Both the position numbers and the translations under genes were made by a program. The notes under the pieces are model-generated. The model searched no databases and had not been told where the DNA came from. It saw nothing but the letters and a program-made list of their open reading frames with translations. A stretch of DNA of 64,000 nucleotides from Cuneatibacter caecimuris (GTDB lineage Bacteria > Bacillota > Clostridia > Lachnospirales > Lachnospiraceae): positions 1,104,828 through 1,168,827 of the forward strand of contig NZ_SGXF01000001.1 of the NCBI RefSeq assembly GCF_004216775.1. The letters are read 5' to 3'. This document shows, piece by piece, positions 16,105 through 24,613 of this stretch (positions within the stretch are counted from its first letter, which is position 1; each line of letters opens with the position of its first letter).

Positions 16105-17499
16105 TTAATATTTCAGGAACGCGCCAAACGCCGCATATGTATTGTAAACATCCAGCTTGGATGCCAGCTCAAAGGGCGAGTGCATGGACAGAATGGGCAC
16201 GCCCAGGTCCACTACGTCTATATTGTGGCGGGCCACATACAGAGCCACTGTTCCTCCGCCGCCGGCATCCACTGCGCCCAGTTCTCCGGTCTGCCAATAA
16301 ACATTTTCTTTATCAAAAATATCTGCCACATAAGAAATAAATTCCGCGCTGGCATCAGAGCTGCCTCCTTTGCCGCGGCTGCCCGTGTACTTGGTCAGCA
16401 CGCATCCCTTATTCATATAGCAGGAATTTCCAGGTTCATAGACAGATCCAAAAGTGGGATCATACGCCGCGTTCACGTCTGCCGACAGGCACTTGGTATT
16501 TCGCAGCATGGTCTTTTCATTTACACCCTGCATCTCTGCCAGATATCCCATAAAGTGGAATACGTAATCTGAGTCCAGACCCGTATTCCCTACAGAACCG
16601 ATTTCCTCTTTGTCTGTCAGCACACAGATGCTGGTATATGCCGGATTTACACATTCTTTTTCCGCCATCAGCGCGGTATATGCGCACACACGGTCATCCT
16701 GACCGTAAGCGCCGATCAGGCTGCGGTCCAGACCCACATCCACTGCCGGATATGCAGGCACAATTTCAATTTCAGCTTTCTGAAAATCCCGTTCTGTTAT
16801 ACCATACTGCTGGTTCAGCAAAGACAGAACCTGAAGCTTAATGCGGCTTTCCTCGTCCTTATCCTGATAGGGCAGAGAGCCTGCCACTACGTTCAGTTCT
16901 TCTCCCTTGATGCCTTCTGACAGTTTTCTCTGGGACTGCTCTCCGCCCAGATGGGGCAGCAGGTCGGTTACACAGAATACCGGGTCGCCAGGCTTGTCGC
17001 CGATATGGATCTCTACAGTTTCCCCGCCCTTTTTAATTACCACGCCATGCATGGCTAAAGGGATTGCGGCCCACTGGTATTTCCGAATACCGCCGTAATA
17101 ATGCGTTTTAAACAGGGACAGCTCTCCGCTCTCGTACAGCGGATTGGGCTTCAGATCCAGCCTGGGAGAGTCAATGTGCGCAATGTTCAGCCGCACCCCT
17201 TCGTCCACTGGTTTCTGTCCAATTGTGGCGGCTATCAGAGCCTTTCCTCTGTTCACCTGATAAATTTTATCCCCGGCCTGATATTTTTTTTCCGGATCAA
17301 AAGGCACATAGCCCGCCTGATTCAGAATTGCCACTGCCGCTTTCACGCATTCTCTTTCTGTTTTACCGGCATCTAAAAATGCCTTATAGCCTTCGCAGAA
17401 ATCCTGCGCGGCTTCTATCTGTTCCGGTGCGGCGTCCCCGATATTAGGCTGCTTCCAGACCAGGCTGCCGCTCAATTTTTCTTTCTTTTCTTCTGTCAT
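16105..17499 (-). CDS. M18-family aminopeptidase
   Basis: Cytoplasmic dinuclear-zinc aminopeptidase of the M18 (aspartyl aminopeptidase-like) family, 464 residues, full length. Metal- and active-site segments are visible: AHIDSPRLD (His, Asp), GAYGQDDR (bridging Asp), LTDKEEIGS (general base and metal Glu), SADVNAAYD and the C-terminal SMHSPFEL (His). It removes N-terminal residues from peptides during peptide turnover. It precedes recR by 27 bp in reverse order of transcription and may form the tail of the dnaX-ybaB-recR operon. Ribosome-binding site GAGGAAA. Confidence 0.9.
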   Translation of the reverse strand: MTEEKKEKLSGSLVWKQPNIGDAAPEQIEAAQDFCEGYKAFLDAGKTERECVKAAVAILNQAGYVPFDPEKKYQAGDKIYQVNRGKALIAATIGQKPVDEGVRLNIAHIDSPRLDLKPNPLYESGELSLFKTHYYGGIRKYQWAAIPLAMHGVVIKKGGETVEIHIGDKPGDPVFCVTDLLPHLGGEQSQRKLSEGIKGEELNVVAGSLPYQDKDEESRIKLQVLSLLNQQYGITERDFQKAEIEIVPAYPAVDVGLDRSLIGAYGQDDRVCAYTALMAEKECVNPAYTSICVLTDKEEIGSVGNTGLDSDYVFHFMGYLAEMQGVNEKTMLRNTKCLSADVNAAYDPTFGSVYEPGNSCYMNKGCVLTKYTGSRGKGGSSDASAEFISYVADIFDKENVYWQTGELGAVDAGGGGTVALYVARHNIDVVDLGVPILSMHSPFELASKLDVYNTYAAFGAFLKY

Positions 17500-17526
17500 G
17501 TGTATTTCCTCGCTTTCTCTGCGGCT

Positions 17527-18126
17527 TCACAATTCCACACGCCCCTCCAGGGCCCGCAGCAGTGTCACCTCGTCAATGTATTCCAGGTCCCCTCCTACCG
17601 GTACGCCGCTGGCAATCCGTGAGACTCTGATCCCTGTGGGCTTGATCAGCTTGCTGATATACATGGCTGTAGTCTCGCCCTCCAGGCTGGAATTTGTTGC
17701 AATGATCACTTCTTTTACTTCTTCTGACTGGAGCCGCTGCATCAGCTCTTTCAGGCGGATATCTCCCGGGCCGATGCCCAGCATGGGAGATATGGCTCCA
17801 TGCAGCACATGATACACGCCGTCATATTTTCCTGTTTTTTCATAAGCCGCCAGATCCCTGGGGGTTTCTACCACCATGATCATGCTGTGGTCCCGGCGGG
17901 GGCTGGAGCAGATCGGGCAGACCTCCTGATCCGTGAGCGTACAGCACTGGCTGCAGTAACGGACATTTTTCCGCGCTTCTACCAGAACTCCTGCCAGCTG
18001 CTTCACCTGCTCCTCGGGCATTCTGATAATATGAAATGCCAGTCTCTGAGCGGATTTTGCTCCGATGCCCGGAAGCCTTCCCAGCTCCTCAATGAGCTTG
18101 CTGATTTGACTGCTGTAATAATCCAT
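17527..18126 (-). CDS. recR: Recombination mediator protein RecR
   Basis: 199 residues, full length. RecR forms a DNA clamp that, with RecO, loads RecA on gapped DNA. In order: the helix-hairpin-helix [18 protein letters not shown], the zinc finger CSQC...CPIC (about residues 57-72), a Toprim domain ([26 protein letters not shown]) and the C-terminal [15 protein letters not shown]. Start and ybaB stop overlap in TGATG, indicating translational coupling. Confidence 0.97.
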   Translation of the reverse strand: MDYYSSQISKLIEELGRLPGIGAKSAQRLAFHIIRMPEEQVKQLAGVLVEARKNVRYCSQCCTLTDQEVCPICSSPRRDHSMIMVVETPRDLAAYEKTGKYDGVYHVLHGAISPMLGIGPGDIRLKELMQRLQSEEVKEVIIATNSSLEGETTAMYISKLIKPTGIRVSRIASGVPVGGDLEYIDEVTLLRALEGRVEL

Positions 18127-18479
18127 CAGAACGGGAAGCCTCCGCCCAGGCCGCCCATGCCCCCGGTCAGCTTGCTCATATTCGCTGTTGTCTCTTCTTC
18201 CACCTTGCGAAGGGCTTCATTCACCGCTGCCACAATTAGATCCTGGAGCATTTCGATATCCTCTGGGTCCACAACTTCCTCCTGCAGCTTCACGGCAGTC
18301 ACTTCTCTCTTTCCTGTCACAGTCACTTCCACTGCTCCGCCGCCGGCGCTGGCCGTAAATTCTTTTTCTTCCATTTCCTTCTGCTGTTCTTCCATCTGCT
18401 TCTGCATGCGCTGCGCCTGCTTCATCAGATTGCTCATATTGCCCGGCATGCCGCCCGGAAAACCGCCTCTTTTTGCCAT
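18126..18479 (-). CDS. ybaB: Nucleoid-associated protein YbaB/EbfC
   Basis: 117-residue DNA-binding dimer of the YbaB/EbfC family. Glycine/methionine-rich ends flank a long amphipathic helix ([20 protein letters not shown]) and the conserved TVTGKREV strand and [19 protein letters not shown] helix. It lies in the standard order dnaX-ybaB-recR, 15 bp after dnaX. Confidence 0.95.
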   Translation of the reverse strand: MAKRGGFPGGMPGNMSNLMKQAQRMQKQMEEQQKEMEEKEFTASAGGGAVEVTVTGKREVTAVKLQEEVVDPEDIEMLQDLIVAAVNEALRKVEEETTANMSKLTGGMGGLGGGFPF

Positions 18480-18494
18480 GATTAAAACCTCCTG

Positions 18495-20111
18495 TTATGA
18501 TTCTGCTTCCTGTATTTCCATCTCTATTCCCGGCAGTCTGCTGCCCCGTACAATGGACGGTTCCTGCTGCCCCTGGGCATACAATACTGCCTGGAATGTA
18601 AATTTATGTCCGTATCTCTCGGACACCGATTTAGAAAATTCTTCCAGTCGCTCTTGTATCTGCATCATTTCACAGGCAAAACCGTCTCTGAAAATAATGC
18701 AGAATCCCTTTCCTGCTTCAAAACTTGGCCTGGTTCCATGCAGCAGGCTGCCTATCAGCCTGCCCTGGCCTGCAACGATCTGATCCCATTCCCGGATCAG
18801 CTGCTGATAATCCTCATATTCTGCCTCCGTCAGTTCCACCACCGGTCCGGCTGGCTGCTCCGCAACAGATTCTAGGGGAACTCCTGACGCCGGTTCCTGT
18901 TTGCCTGGCTCGACGCCTGTATTCCCGGGCCGGGCGGCGCTGTGCTGCACTGTCTCCCCTCCGTCCAGACGGGCTTCCAGTTCAGACACTCTGGCCTGCA
19001 GGCTTTCCAAATTCTGTTCCATCGCAGGCTTCATCAATTTTATCAACGCTATTTCAATCAGCACCCGCTTTGCAGCGGCATACCGCACCTGGCCGATCAG
19101 TTCAGAACAGATCCTGATATAGCGGATCAGGGAATCAATATCCACCTGTTCCGCTTCTTCTCGCAGAGCTTTCAGGCTCTCTTCGGACATTTCCAGGGCA
19201 TCCTCCCCTTCTGCAGTTGTCTGCAGCAGCAGAAGATTGCGCAGATACCAGGTGAAATCTGTGACAAACTGCACCAGCTCCCTTCCCTGGACTGTCACCT
19301 CATCCAGCAGCCGGATAGCGCCTGCCACATCGCGGGAGAGGATGCAGCGAAGCAAACGGCTGAATACCTGCGTGTCCACCGCTCCCAGTATGTCCAGTAC
19401 TTTTTCATAGGTCAGCTTTTCGCCATAATGGAACGCAATGCACTGTTCCATCAGACTCAGGGAATCTCTGGCGGACCCGTCCGCCGCCCTGGCTACATAG
19501 CGCAGCGCTTTATCCTCTGCCTCGATCCCTTCTTCTTCCGTCAGGTGCTTCAGATGGGCGAACAAAGTCTCGCTGCCGATCCTCCTGAAATCATACCGCT
19601 GGCATCTGGACAGCACTGTGATCGGAATTTTATGGACTTCCGTGGTCGCCAGTATAAAAATCACATAGGAAGGCGGCTCCTCCAAAGTCTTCAGCAGAGC
19701 GTTGAACGCTCCCGTCGACAGCATGTGCACCTCGTCAATGATGTATACGCGGTATTTGCCTTCTGTGGGAGAATAGCGCACCTCATCCCGGATCTCTCTG
19801 ATATTATCCACGCCATTATTGGACGCGGCGTCAATCTCTACCACGTTCATCGAAGATCCGGAAAGAATTGCCCTGCAAGCAGGACATTCGTTGCAGGGAT
19901 TCCCATCCACAGGATGTTCGCAGTTCACTGCCCTGGCAAAAATTTTAGCCACTGTAGTTTTGCCGGTCCCCCTTGTTCCGCAGAACAGGTACGCGTGGCC
20001 GATCCTCCCGGACTTCATCTGGTTTTTTAATGTGGTAACAATATGCTCCTGGCCCTTGACCGCTTCAAAGGTATCCGGACGCCATTTGCGGTACAGCGCC
20101 GTATAAGCCAT
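18495..20111 (-). CDS. dnaX: DNA polymerase III subunit gamma/tau
   Basis: 538-residue clamp-loader ATPase of the replisome. Walker A GTRGTGKTT, the zinc-binding CNECPACRAI region, Walker B YIIDEVHML and sensor segments TTEVHKIPITVLSRCQRYDF identify the N-terminal AAA+ part. The C-terminal tau-like part is shorter and less conserved. Start ATG 20111 follows a strong AGGAGGTGA; the frame continues upstream to 20165 without a site. No frameshift heptamer was noted. Confidence 0.96.
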   Translation of the reverse strand: MAYTALYRKWRPDTFEAVKGQEHIVTTLKNQMKSGRIGHAYLFCGTRGTGKTTVAKIFARAVNCEHPVDGNPCNECPACRAILSGSSMNVVEIDAASNNGVDNIREIRDEVRYSPTEGKYRVYIIDEVHMLSTGAFNALLKTLEEPPSYVIFILATTEVHKIPITVLSRCQRYDFRRIGSETLFAHLKHLTEEEGIEAEDKALRYVARAADGSARDSLSLMEQCIAFHYGEKLTYEKVLDILGAVDTQVFSRLLRCILSRDVAGAIRLLDEVTVQGRELVQFVTDFTWYLRNLLLLQTTAEGEDALEMSEESLKALREEAEQVDIDSLIRYIRICSELIGQVRYAAAKRVLIEIALIKLMKPAMEQNLESLQARVSELEARLDGGETVQHSAARPGNTGVEPGKQEPASGVPLESVAEQPAGPVVELTEAEYEDYQQLIREWDQIVAGQGRLIGSLLHGTRPSFEAGKGFCIIFRDGFACEMMQIQERLEEFSKSVSERYGHKFTFQAVLYAQGQQEPSIVRGSRLPGIEMEIQEAES

Positions 20112-20170
20112 GTATTCACCTCCTGAAAACAGCCCGGCGGCGTCTGCCTCCGGGGCCTGTTTCATTTTGA

Positions 20171-21247
20171 TTATTCATCTCCAAAACTGATCCCCATACG
20201 TTTGGCCTCTTTGATAATAGAAGCGTCCGGGGATACGGTTTTCAGTTTGCCCGCCACGTCAGAAAGCGGAACTTTCACGATATCATTATTTTTAATACCC
20301 ACCAGATAGCCGTATTTTTCATCCGCGATCATCTTCGCCGCTGATGCTCCAAGCCGGCTGGACAGCACTCTGTCATAAGGACACGGGCTGCCGCCCCTCT
20401 GCATATGTCCGGGTACCGTCACTCTGATCTCCTGTCCTGTCAGCTGCTCTATCTCTGCGCCGATCTCATAGGCGATGGACGGATACACGGGGCTGTTCTT
20501 CTTCTTTTCTTTCAGTTCCTTTTTGCTCAGGCTGGCATTTTCTCTTGAAATAGCGCCTTCCGCCACCGCCAGAATGGAAAACCGCTTTCCTGCCTTGGCG
20601 CGTTTCTTGATGGCCTCCGCCACGATATTAATATCATATGGAATCTCCGGAATCAGGATGATATCCGCTCCGCCGGCAATCCCGGCGTGCAGTGTAAGCC
20701 ACCCCACCTTATGCCCCATGACTTCTACAATAAACACTCTGCCGTGAGAAGCTGCCGTGGTATGGATGCAGTCAATGGCATCTGTGGCAATATTCACTGC
20801 GCTCTGAAAGCCAAAGGTCATGTCTGTTCCCCACAGATCATTGTCAATCGTTTTGGGCAGGCCGATCACATTCAGCCCCTCTTCGGACAACAGATTAGCA
20901 GTTTTCTGGCTGCCGTTGCCGCCCAGCACCACCAGGCATTCCAACCGCAGTTTCCGGTATGTCTCCTTCATGGCCTCCACCTTGTCCAGGCCTTTTTCAT
21001 CCGGAACGCGCATCAGCTTAAAGGGCTGTCTGGACGTCCCCAGAATCGTGCCTCCCTCAGTAAGAATCCCGGAGAAGTCGCTGGGCTTCATAATACGGTA
21101 ATCCGCATACATCAGTCCCTTATAACCTTCTTCAAATCCAATTATCTCCACATCGTCAAACATATTGTAGAGACTTTTGGCCACGCCCCGCATGGTAGCG
21201 TTCAGACTCTGGCAATCTCCTCCGCTGGTAAGCATACCTATTCTCAT
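20171..21247 (-). CDS. pfkA: 6-phosphofructokinase, mixed active-site type
   Basis: Phosphorylates fructose 6-phosphate in glycolysis; 358 residues, cytoplasmic. N-terminal LTSGGDCQSLNA, GGTILGTSR, catalytic PKTIDND, substrate segment EVMGHKVGWL and GHMQRGGSP are present. The two donor-specificity positions are mixed: GGNGS keeps the Gly of ATP enzymes, while PKTIDND carries the Lys typical of pyrophosphate enzymes. Such Gly/Lys enzymes are usually ATP-dependent, so ATP is favoured but not certain. AAGGAGGA precedes the ATG. Its promoter lies at 21310-21338. Confidence 0.92.
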   Translation of the reverse strand: MRIGMLTSGGDCQSLNATMRGVAKSLYNMFDDVEIIGFEEGYKGLMYADYRIMKPSDFSGILTEGGTILGTSRQPFKLMRVPDEKGLDKVEAMKETYRKLRLECLVVLGGNGSQKTANLLSEEGLNVIGLPKTIDNDLWGTDMTFGFQSAVNIATDAIDCIHTTAASHGRVFIVEVMGHKVGWLTLHAGIAGGADIILIPEIPYDINIVAEAIKKRAKAGKRFSILAVAEGAISRENASLSKKELKEKKKNSPVYPSIAYEIGAEIEQLTGQEIRVTVPGHMQRGGSPCPYDRVLSSRLGASAAKMIADEKYGYLVGIKNNDIVKVPLSDVAGKLKTVSPDASIIKEAKRMGISFGDE

Positions 21248-21306
21248 CTATTGTCCTCCTTCCGGAACCCTGTCATTCCGATACGCAGGGAAATCTCCCC
21301 AACGTA

Positions 21307-21471
21307 TCAATTATATAACAAGCTCCGAAAGCAGGCAAGTATTTTTCCGAAAAACACATCAATCAATACACTGGCTGCAGTAAATACAATCCATACCGGA
21401 AACATCAGGACAAGAAGCATGATCTGAAATCCTGTGCCCGTCCTCCGGCGTTCACCGGAAATCCCGTACAT
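21307..21471 (-). CDS. Small hydrophobic protein, 54 residues
   Basis: A short frame begins 13 bp after the BceB-like permease stop, with a GAGAGGAAAAA site before ATG. The protein has a basic N-terminus (GERRRTG), one membrane segment of about 24 residues (IMLLVLMFPVWIVFTAASVL) and an end CFRSLLYN. Its position suggests co-transcription with the permease. No homology is recognised, and the pfkA promoter lies in its last codons, so it could also be a chance frame. Confidence 0.45.
   Translation of the reverse strand: MYGISGERRRTGTGFQIMLLVLMFPVWIVFTAASVLIDVFFGKILACFRSLLYN
21310..21338 (-). promoter_or_regulatory. Sigma-A promoter of pfkA
   Basis: TTGCCT (21333-21338) and perfect TATAAT (21310-21315) with 17-bp spacing on the minus strand. 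The element overlaps the last codons of the small frame at 21307-21471. Confidence 0.7.
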
Positions 21472-21484
21472 TTTTTCCTCTCTT

Positions 21485-23497
21485 TCAGTCTGTTTTTATC
21501 CCGCTGATGATATGGTAATAAGAGCGGGAGGTCATCAGGTAAACCGCCACATAAAAGACAGCAAAAATCATATAACAGCACGCAGTCACTGCAATCAGAA
21601 GGCCGGTATTGACCAGATTGAACAGCAGCAGTATCCTGGAGATCATTGGGAAAGCAAAGGCAACGTGGATCCCGGCTGCCGCTAGCGGCAGGAAAAACAC
21701 TGTAAGGATCTGGGAATTAATGCTCTTTTTGATCTCTTTCTTTGTCATGCCCGCCTTTTGAAGGATTTCAAATCTAGCCTGGTCCTCATATCCTTCGATA
21801 ATTTGCTTATAATACATAATCAAAACCGCTCCGCAGATAAATACCAGTCCCAGCAGAATTCCCAGGAAAAACAGCCCGCCGTAAAGGCCATAGAATTCTT
21901 CTCTTTCCTCCGCGGCTCCTTCTACAGATACCGGCGGAAATCCGGTATGTTCCAAACTCAGGCGATTGATTCTGTCCCGAATCAGTCCGGAAATTTCTCT
22001 TTGCGCATCATCCTCGGCCTTCAGATCAAAACCATAGTAATCATGAACTGTTCCTCCCACATCCTGCAGCAGACTGTTTTTTATTTTTTCCATATCCGGC
22101 ACAAACAGAAAAATTGATGAAACCATCTGCATGGCGTCCGCTCCATTGTCAACAAAGCCTGCGTCCGCCTTCTTCACTTCTATTGCGCCCACCCCCTCTA
22201 TTTCAATTGCAGCATGGGGATAATCTCCCTTTGTTGTATGGATCAGGGCCTGATTTTCCTCCAGTTCTATATCCGTTTTCATCACTGCATTATAATCAGC
22301 AAGCGGAATAATAAATAACTGACGTACCTCGCTGGTGGATAAAAGCTGGACATTATTCATCTCCTTATGATTAAACTGAAGCAGATTGCCGGTGAGATAG
22401 GCAGGGCTGCCCCAATACCTGTAATGTAAAATGTTCTCTGCCTCGGCGCCCCGCTCCTGAAGGACACCGTATATCGTCTCCCGGACAAGACCTGCATGAT
22501 TCTGGTCATCTGTAAGGGCGTCCACCACAATGTTTCTGGGATAACGGCTGCGCAGGCTGTCTTCCGAGCCAATGTAAAGGCAGGCCGTAGAAGATATCAT
22601 TACCAGTACCATTGTGGACAGGATGCAGATGGAAGCCAGCCCGGCCCCGTTCCTCTTCATTCTGTAAGCCATAAAAGATACAGGAATAAAATGGTTTACT
22701 TTATAATAATAGCGCTTATTCTTCTGAAGAATCCTGCATAAAACCACGGAACCTGCCATAAACAACAGATACGTTGCCACAATCACCATGATTACAGCCG
22801 CAAAAAAGATCAGGGTTGCAGCGAGAGGTTCTTCTATCGTCACTGCCAGATAATATGCTCCGGCCAGCAAAAGCCCTCCGGCCGCGGCTGCGATCCAGTT
22901 GGCTTTAGGAGGTTTTTCTCCTGACACTTCACTGTGCAGCAGTTCCACCGGCTTTGACAGATGGATCTGGCGGAGCGCATTCAGAAAAATCAGGAAAAAT
23001 ATTATGCAGAAAATCAGCACTGTGTTTTGTACGGATTCAAAGGATATGCTGAACCCAAAAACAATCTCTGCTTTCAGCACATGCGCCAGGCAAAGTTCAG
23101 ATATTTTGGAAAATAAAATGCCGCTGAGCAGTCCTGTGCCCAGAGAAAATACTGCTGTGATCACTGTCTCCAAAAACAGTATCACTCCCAGGTTCTTTTT
23201 CCCCATCCCAAGAATATTGTACAGGCCGAATTCTTTTTTTCTTCCCCGCACCAGAAACGAGTTTGTATAAAATAAAAATATTGCTGCAAATATCCCTATC
23301 ACTCCCTGGCCCAGCTGGAGGATTCCCTGCATGGTTCTTCCTCCGGGCATTTTTCCCACAATGCTGCTTGCGCACAGAAAAGATATGATATAGAACATCA
23401 TCACCATCCCTGCGCAGGTCAGCAGATAGGGCAGATAGGTCTTTTTGTTTTTCGTCATGCCTTCCCAGGCCATTTTCAGGTTTATTTTTAATCTCAT
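21485..23497 (-). CDS. BceB/FtsX-type ABC transporter permease
   Basis: 670-residue membrane protein with the layout of bacitracin-type permeases: one N-terminal helix, an FtsX core of three helices (about 55-180), further helices near 200-310, a large extracellular domain (about 320-530) that in BceB binds the peptide, and a second FtsX core at 560-660. KKEFGLYNILGMGKK is the usual coupling loop. BceB normally pairs with an ATPase encoded just upstream; here there is none on either side, so it is an orphan or uses a partner elsewhere. Start has AGGAGGGA. Confidence 0.85.
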   Translation of the reverse strand: MRLKINLKMAWEGMTKNKKTYLPYLLTCAGMVMMFYIISFLCASSIVGKMPGGRTMQGILQLGQGVIGIFAAIFLFYTNSFLVRGRKKEFGLYNILGMGKKNLGVILFLETVITAVFSLGTGLLSGILFSKISELCLAHVLKAEIVFGFSISFESVQNTVLIFCIIFFLIFLNALRQIHLSKPVELLHSEVSGEKPPKANWIAAAAGGLLLAGAYYLAVTIEEPLAATLIFFAAVIMVIVATYLLFMAGSVVLCRILQKNKRYYYKVNHFIPVSFMAYRMKRNGAGLASICILSTMVLVMISSTACLYIGSEDSLRSRYPRNIVVDALTDDQNHAGLVRETIYGVLQERGAEAENILHYRYWGSPAYLTGNLLQFNHKEMNNVQLLSTSEVRQLFIIPLADYNAVMKTDIELEENQALIHTTKGDYPHAAIEIEGVGAIEVKKADAGFVDNGADAMQMVSSIFLFVPDMEKIKNSLLQDVGGTVHDYYGFDLKAEDDAQREISGLIRDRINRLSLEHTGFPPVSVEGAAEEREEFYGLYGGLFFLGILLGLVFICGAVLIMYYKQIIEGYEDQARFEILQKAGMTKKEIKKSINSQILTVFFLPLAAAGIHVAFAFPMISRILLLFNLVNTGLLIAVTACCYMIFAVFYVAVYLMTSRSYYHIISGIKTD

Positions 23498-23605
23498 CGT
23501 TTCATCCCTCCTGCATTATGGCTATATTGTACCAGAGGAGCGCCGGGGCTGCCATTGCTTTGACTTTCATTTTTCTTCCTAACATTACAAAAGTGAAAGG
23601 TTATT

Positions 23606-23654
23606 CCCCGGAGGGTTTTGCTACATAGAGAACACAGTTTCCTATGTAACAAAA
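23606..23654 (-). repeat. Palindromic dispersed repeat, copy 1
   Basis: About 49 bp resembling 40707-40756. As minus-strand RNA, TTTTGTTACATAGG pairs along 14 positions with TCTATGTAGCAAAA (two G-U). Differences from copy 2 keep the stem paired. It starts within the T-tract of the SRP RNA terminator and is followed by CCCTCCGGGG. Confidence 0.7.
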
Positions 23655-23685
23655 AAAGAAGCCTCCGCATCTGCAGACAGCTTCT
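23651..23685 (-). terminator. Terminator of the SRP RNA gene
   Basis: Stem AGAAGC (23680-23685) with GCTTCT (23657-23662) on the minus strand, followed by seven T. Confidence 0.7.
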
Positions 23686-23699
23686 GTCTTTTTCTTTTT

Positions 23700-23965
23700 T
23701 ACCGCGCATTCCGCTTCGAACTGCTTCCACAGGCGTTACCCTGGCAGTTAACTCTGCCCAGGCGACCTCACGGCACACGGAAGGTTCCACTTAGTGCTGC
23801 TCCATTCCTGACCTGACACGGTTCATGGATTTCCGTTGCGCAAGACCCAGGCTTCAACGCCACTTACCAGGGGCAGCCCCACAGAAGGCAGCCCTCAGAC
23901 GGAATATCACCCCTGCTGTAGCGGGTTGCAGGTACAAGGCTCCGCTAATTCCCCGGCTGCGCGGT
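23700..23965 (-). ncRNA. ffs: Signal recognition particle RNA, large Bacillus/Clostridia type
   Basis: About 265 nt. The apical domain that binds Ffh is unmistakable: GTGTCAGGTCAGGAATGGAG followed by CAGCACTAAGTG. The 5' end (CCGCGCA) pairs with the 3' end (TGCGCGG), and the length fits the long form with an Alu domain. A consensus promoter and a terminator flank it. In many Clostridia this RNA lies next to dnaX; here pfkA and the permease lie between. Confidence 0.93.
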
Positions 23966-23971
23966 TTTTTT

Positions 23972-24000
23972 AGTATACTATACAAATGTTGGATTGTCAA
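23972..24000 (-). promoter_or_regulatory. Promoter of the SRP RNA
   Basis: TTGACA (23995-24000) and TATACT (23972-23977) separated by exactly 17 bp on the minus strand. Confidence 0.85.
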
Positions 24001-24041
24001 GATCAGGGGCTTCATCAATCGCCTGATTCCCGAACTGGTTG

Positions 24042-24422
24042 TTAAATATATAAATTCCCCAACGCCTTTCTGTGGAATCTGTGCACCTGGCACCAACAGT
24101 AGTTCATTTCTGTACATACCTGTTCCCATGTCATGCCTTCTATGTAATGCAGGTAGAGAACCTGCTTTTCATTTTCATCTATAAGGCGGTTTATGCTTTG
24201 GAATATTACACTGTATTGATGTATTTTTTGCTCCCGTATTTTCTCTATCTCACTCCTCAATTTTTGATAGGTCCTTAAATAATCTGCAGAATTATATTTT
24301 CCATCCTGAAAATCCTTGTCTTGCTCTAATTTTTCCAGCTGCTTTCCTAATACCTTCATATCTTGGTCATAACGGCTGCAGCCTTTTAATATGTCTTTTT
24401 TCCTCTCCATATCCTGTTCCAT
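24042..24422 (-). CDS. Sigma-70 region 4-like small regulator
   Basis: 126-residue protein. Residues 1-80 are charged and helical (KVLGKQLEKLEQDKD). The end (ENEKQVLYLHYIEGMTWEQV and the following WCQVHRFHRKAL) is a sigma region 4 or ArpU/DUF1492-like helix-turn-helix, as found in phage and integrative-element regulators of Firmicutes. Start 24422 is chosen because GGAGGAAG precedes it; the frame runs to 24494 without a site. It marks the left border of the accessory region and is divergent from the SH3b protein gene. Confidence 0.7.
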   Translation of the reverse strand: MEQDMERKKDILKGCSRYDQDMKVLGKQLEKLEQDKDFQDGKYNSADYLRTYQKLRSEIEKIREQKIHQYSVIFQSINRLIDENEKQVLYLHYIEGMTWEQVCTEMNYCWCQVHRFHRKALGNLYI

Positions 24423-24472
24423 GACTTCCTCCGTGCAGAACATTTGTTTTCTTATATTTCGAATGTATATTA

Positions 24473-24501
24473 TATATACTCCATAATATTGCATTTGTCA
24501 A
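24473..24501 (-). promoter_or_regulatory. Promoter of the sigma-like regulator
   Basis: TTGACA (24496-24501) and TATATA (24473-24478) with 17-bp spacing on the minus strand. Confidence 0.6.
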
Positions 24502-24613
24502 TTATTTTTTCGAATATATGTTCTTATGAAATAGAATGATATACTGTTTAAGTGTTATAGTATCCCCGGCAAGGAATAAAGCTGCCAAATAGAATTTACA
24601 GGAGGTACAATAA

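Noticed and set aside
23825-24129. Small frames on both strands around 23.8-24.1 kb
   Set aside because: They lie within the SRP RNA and its promoter.
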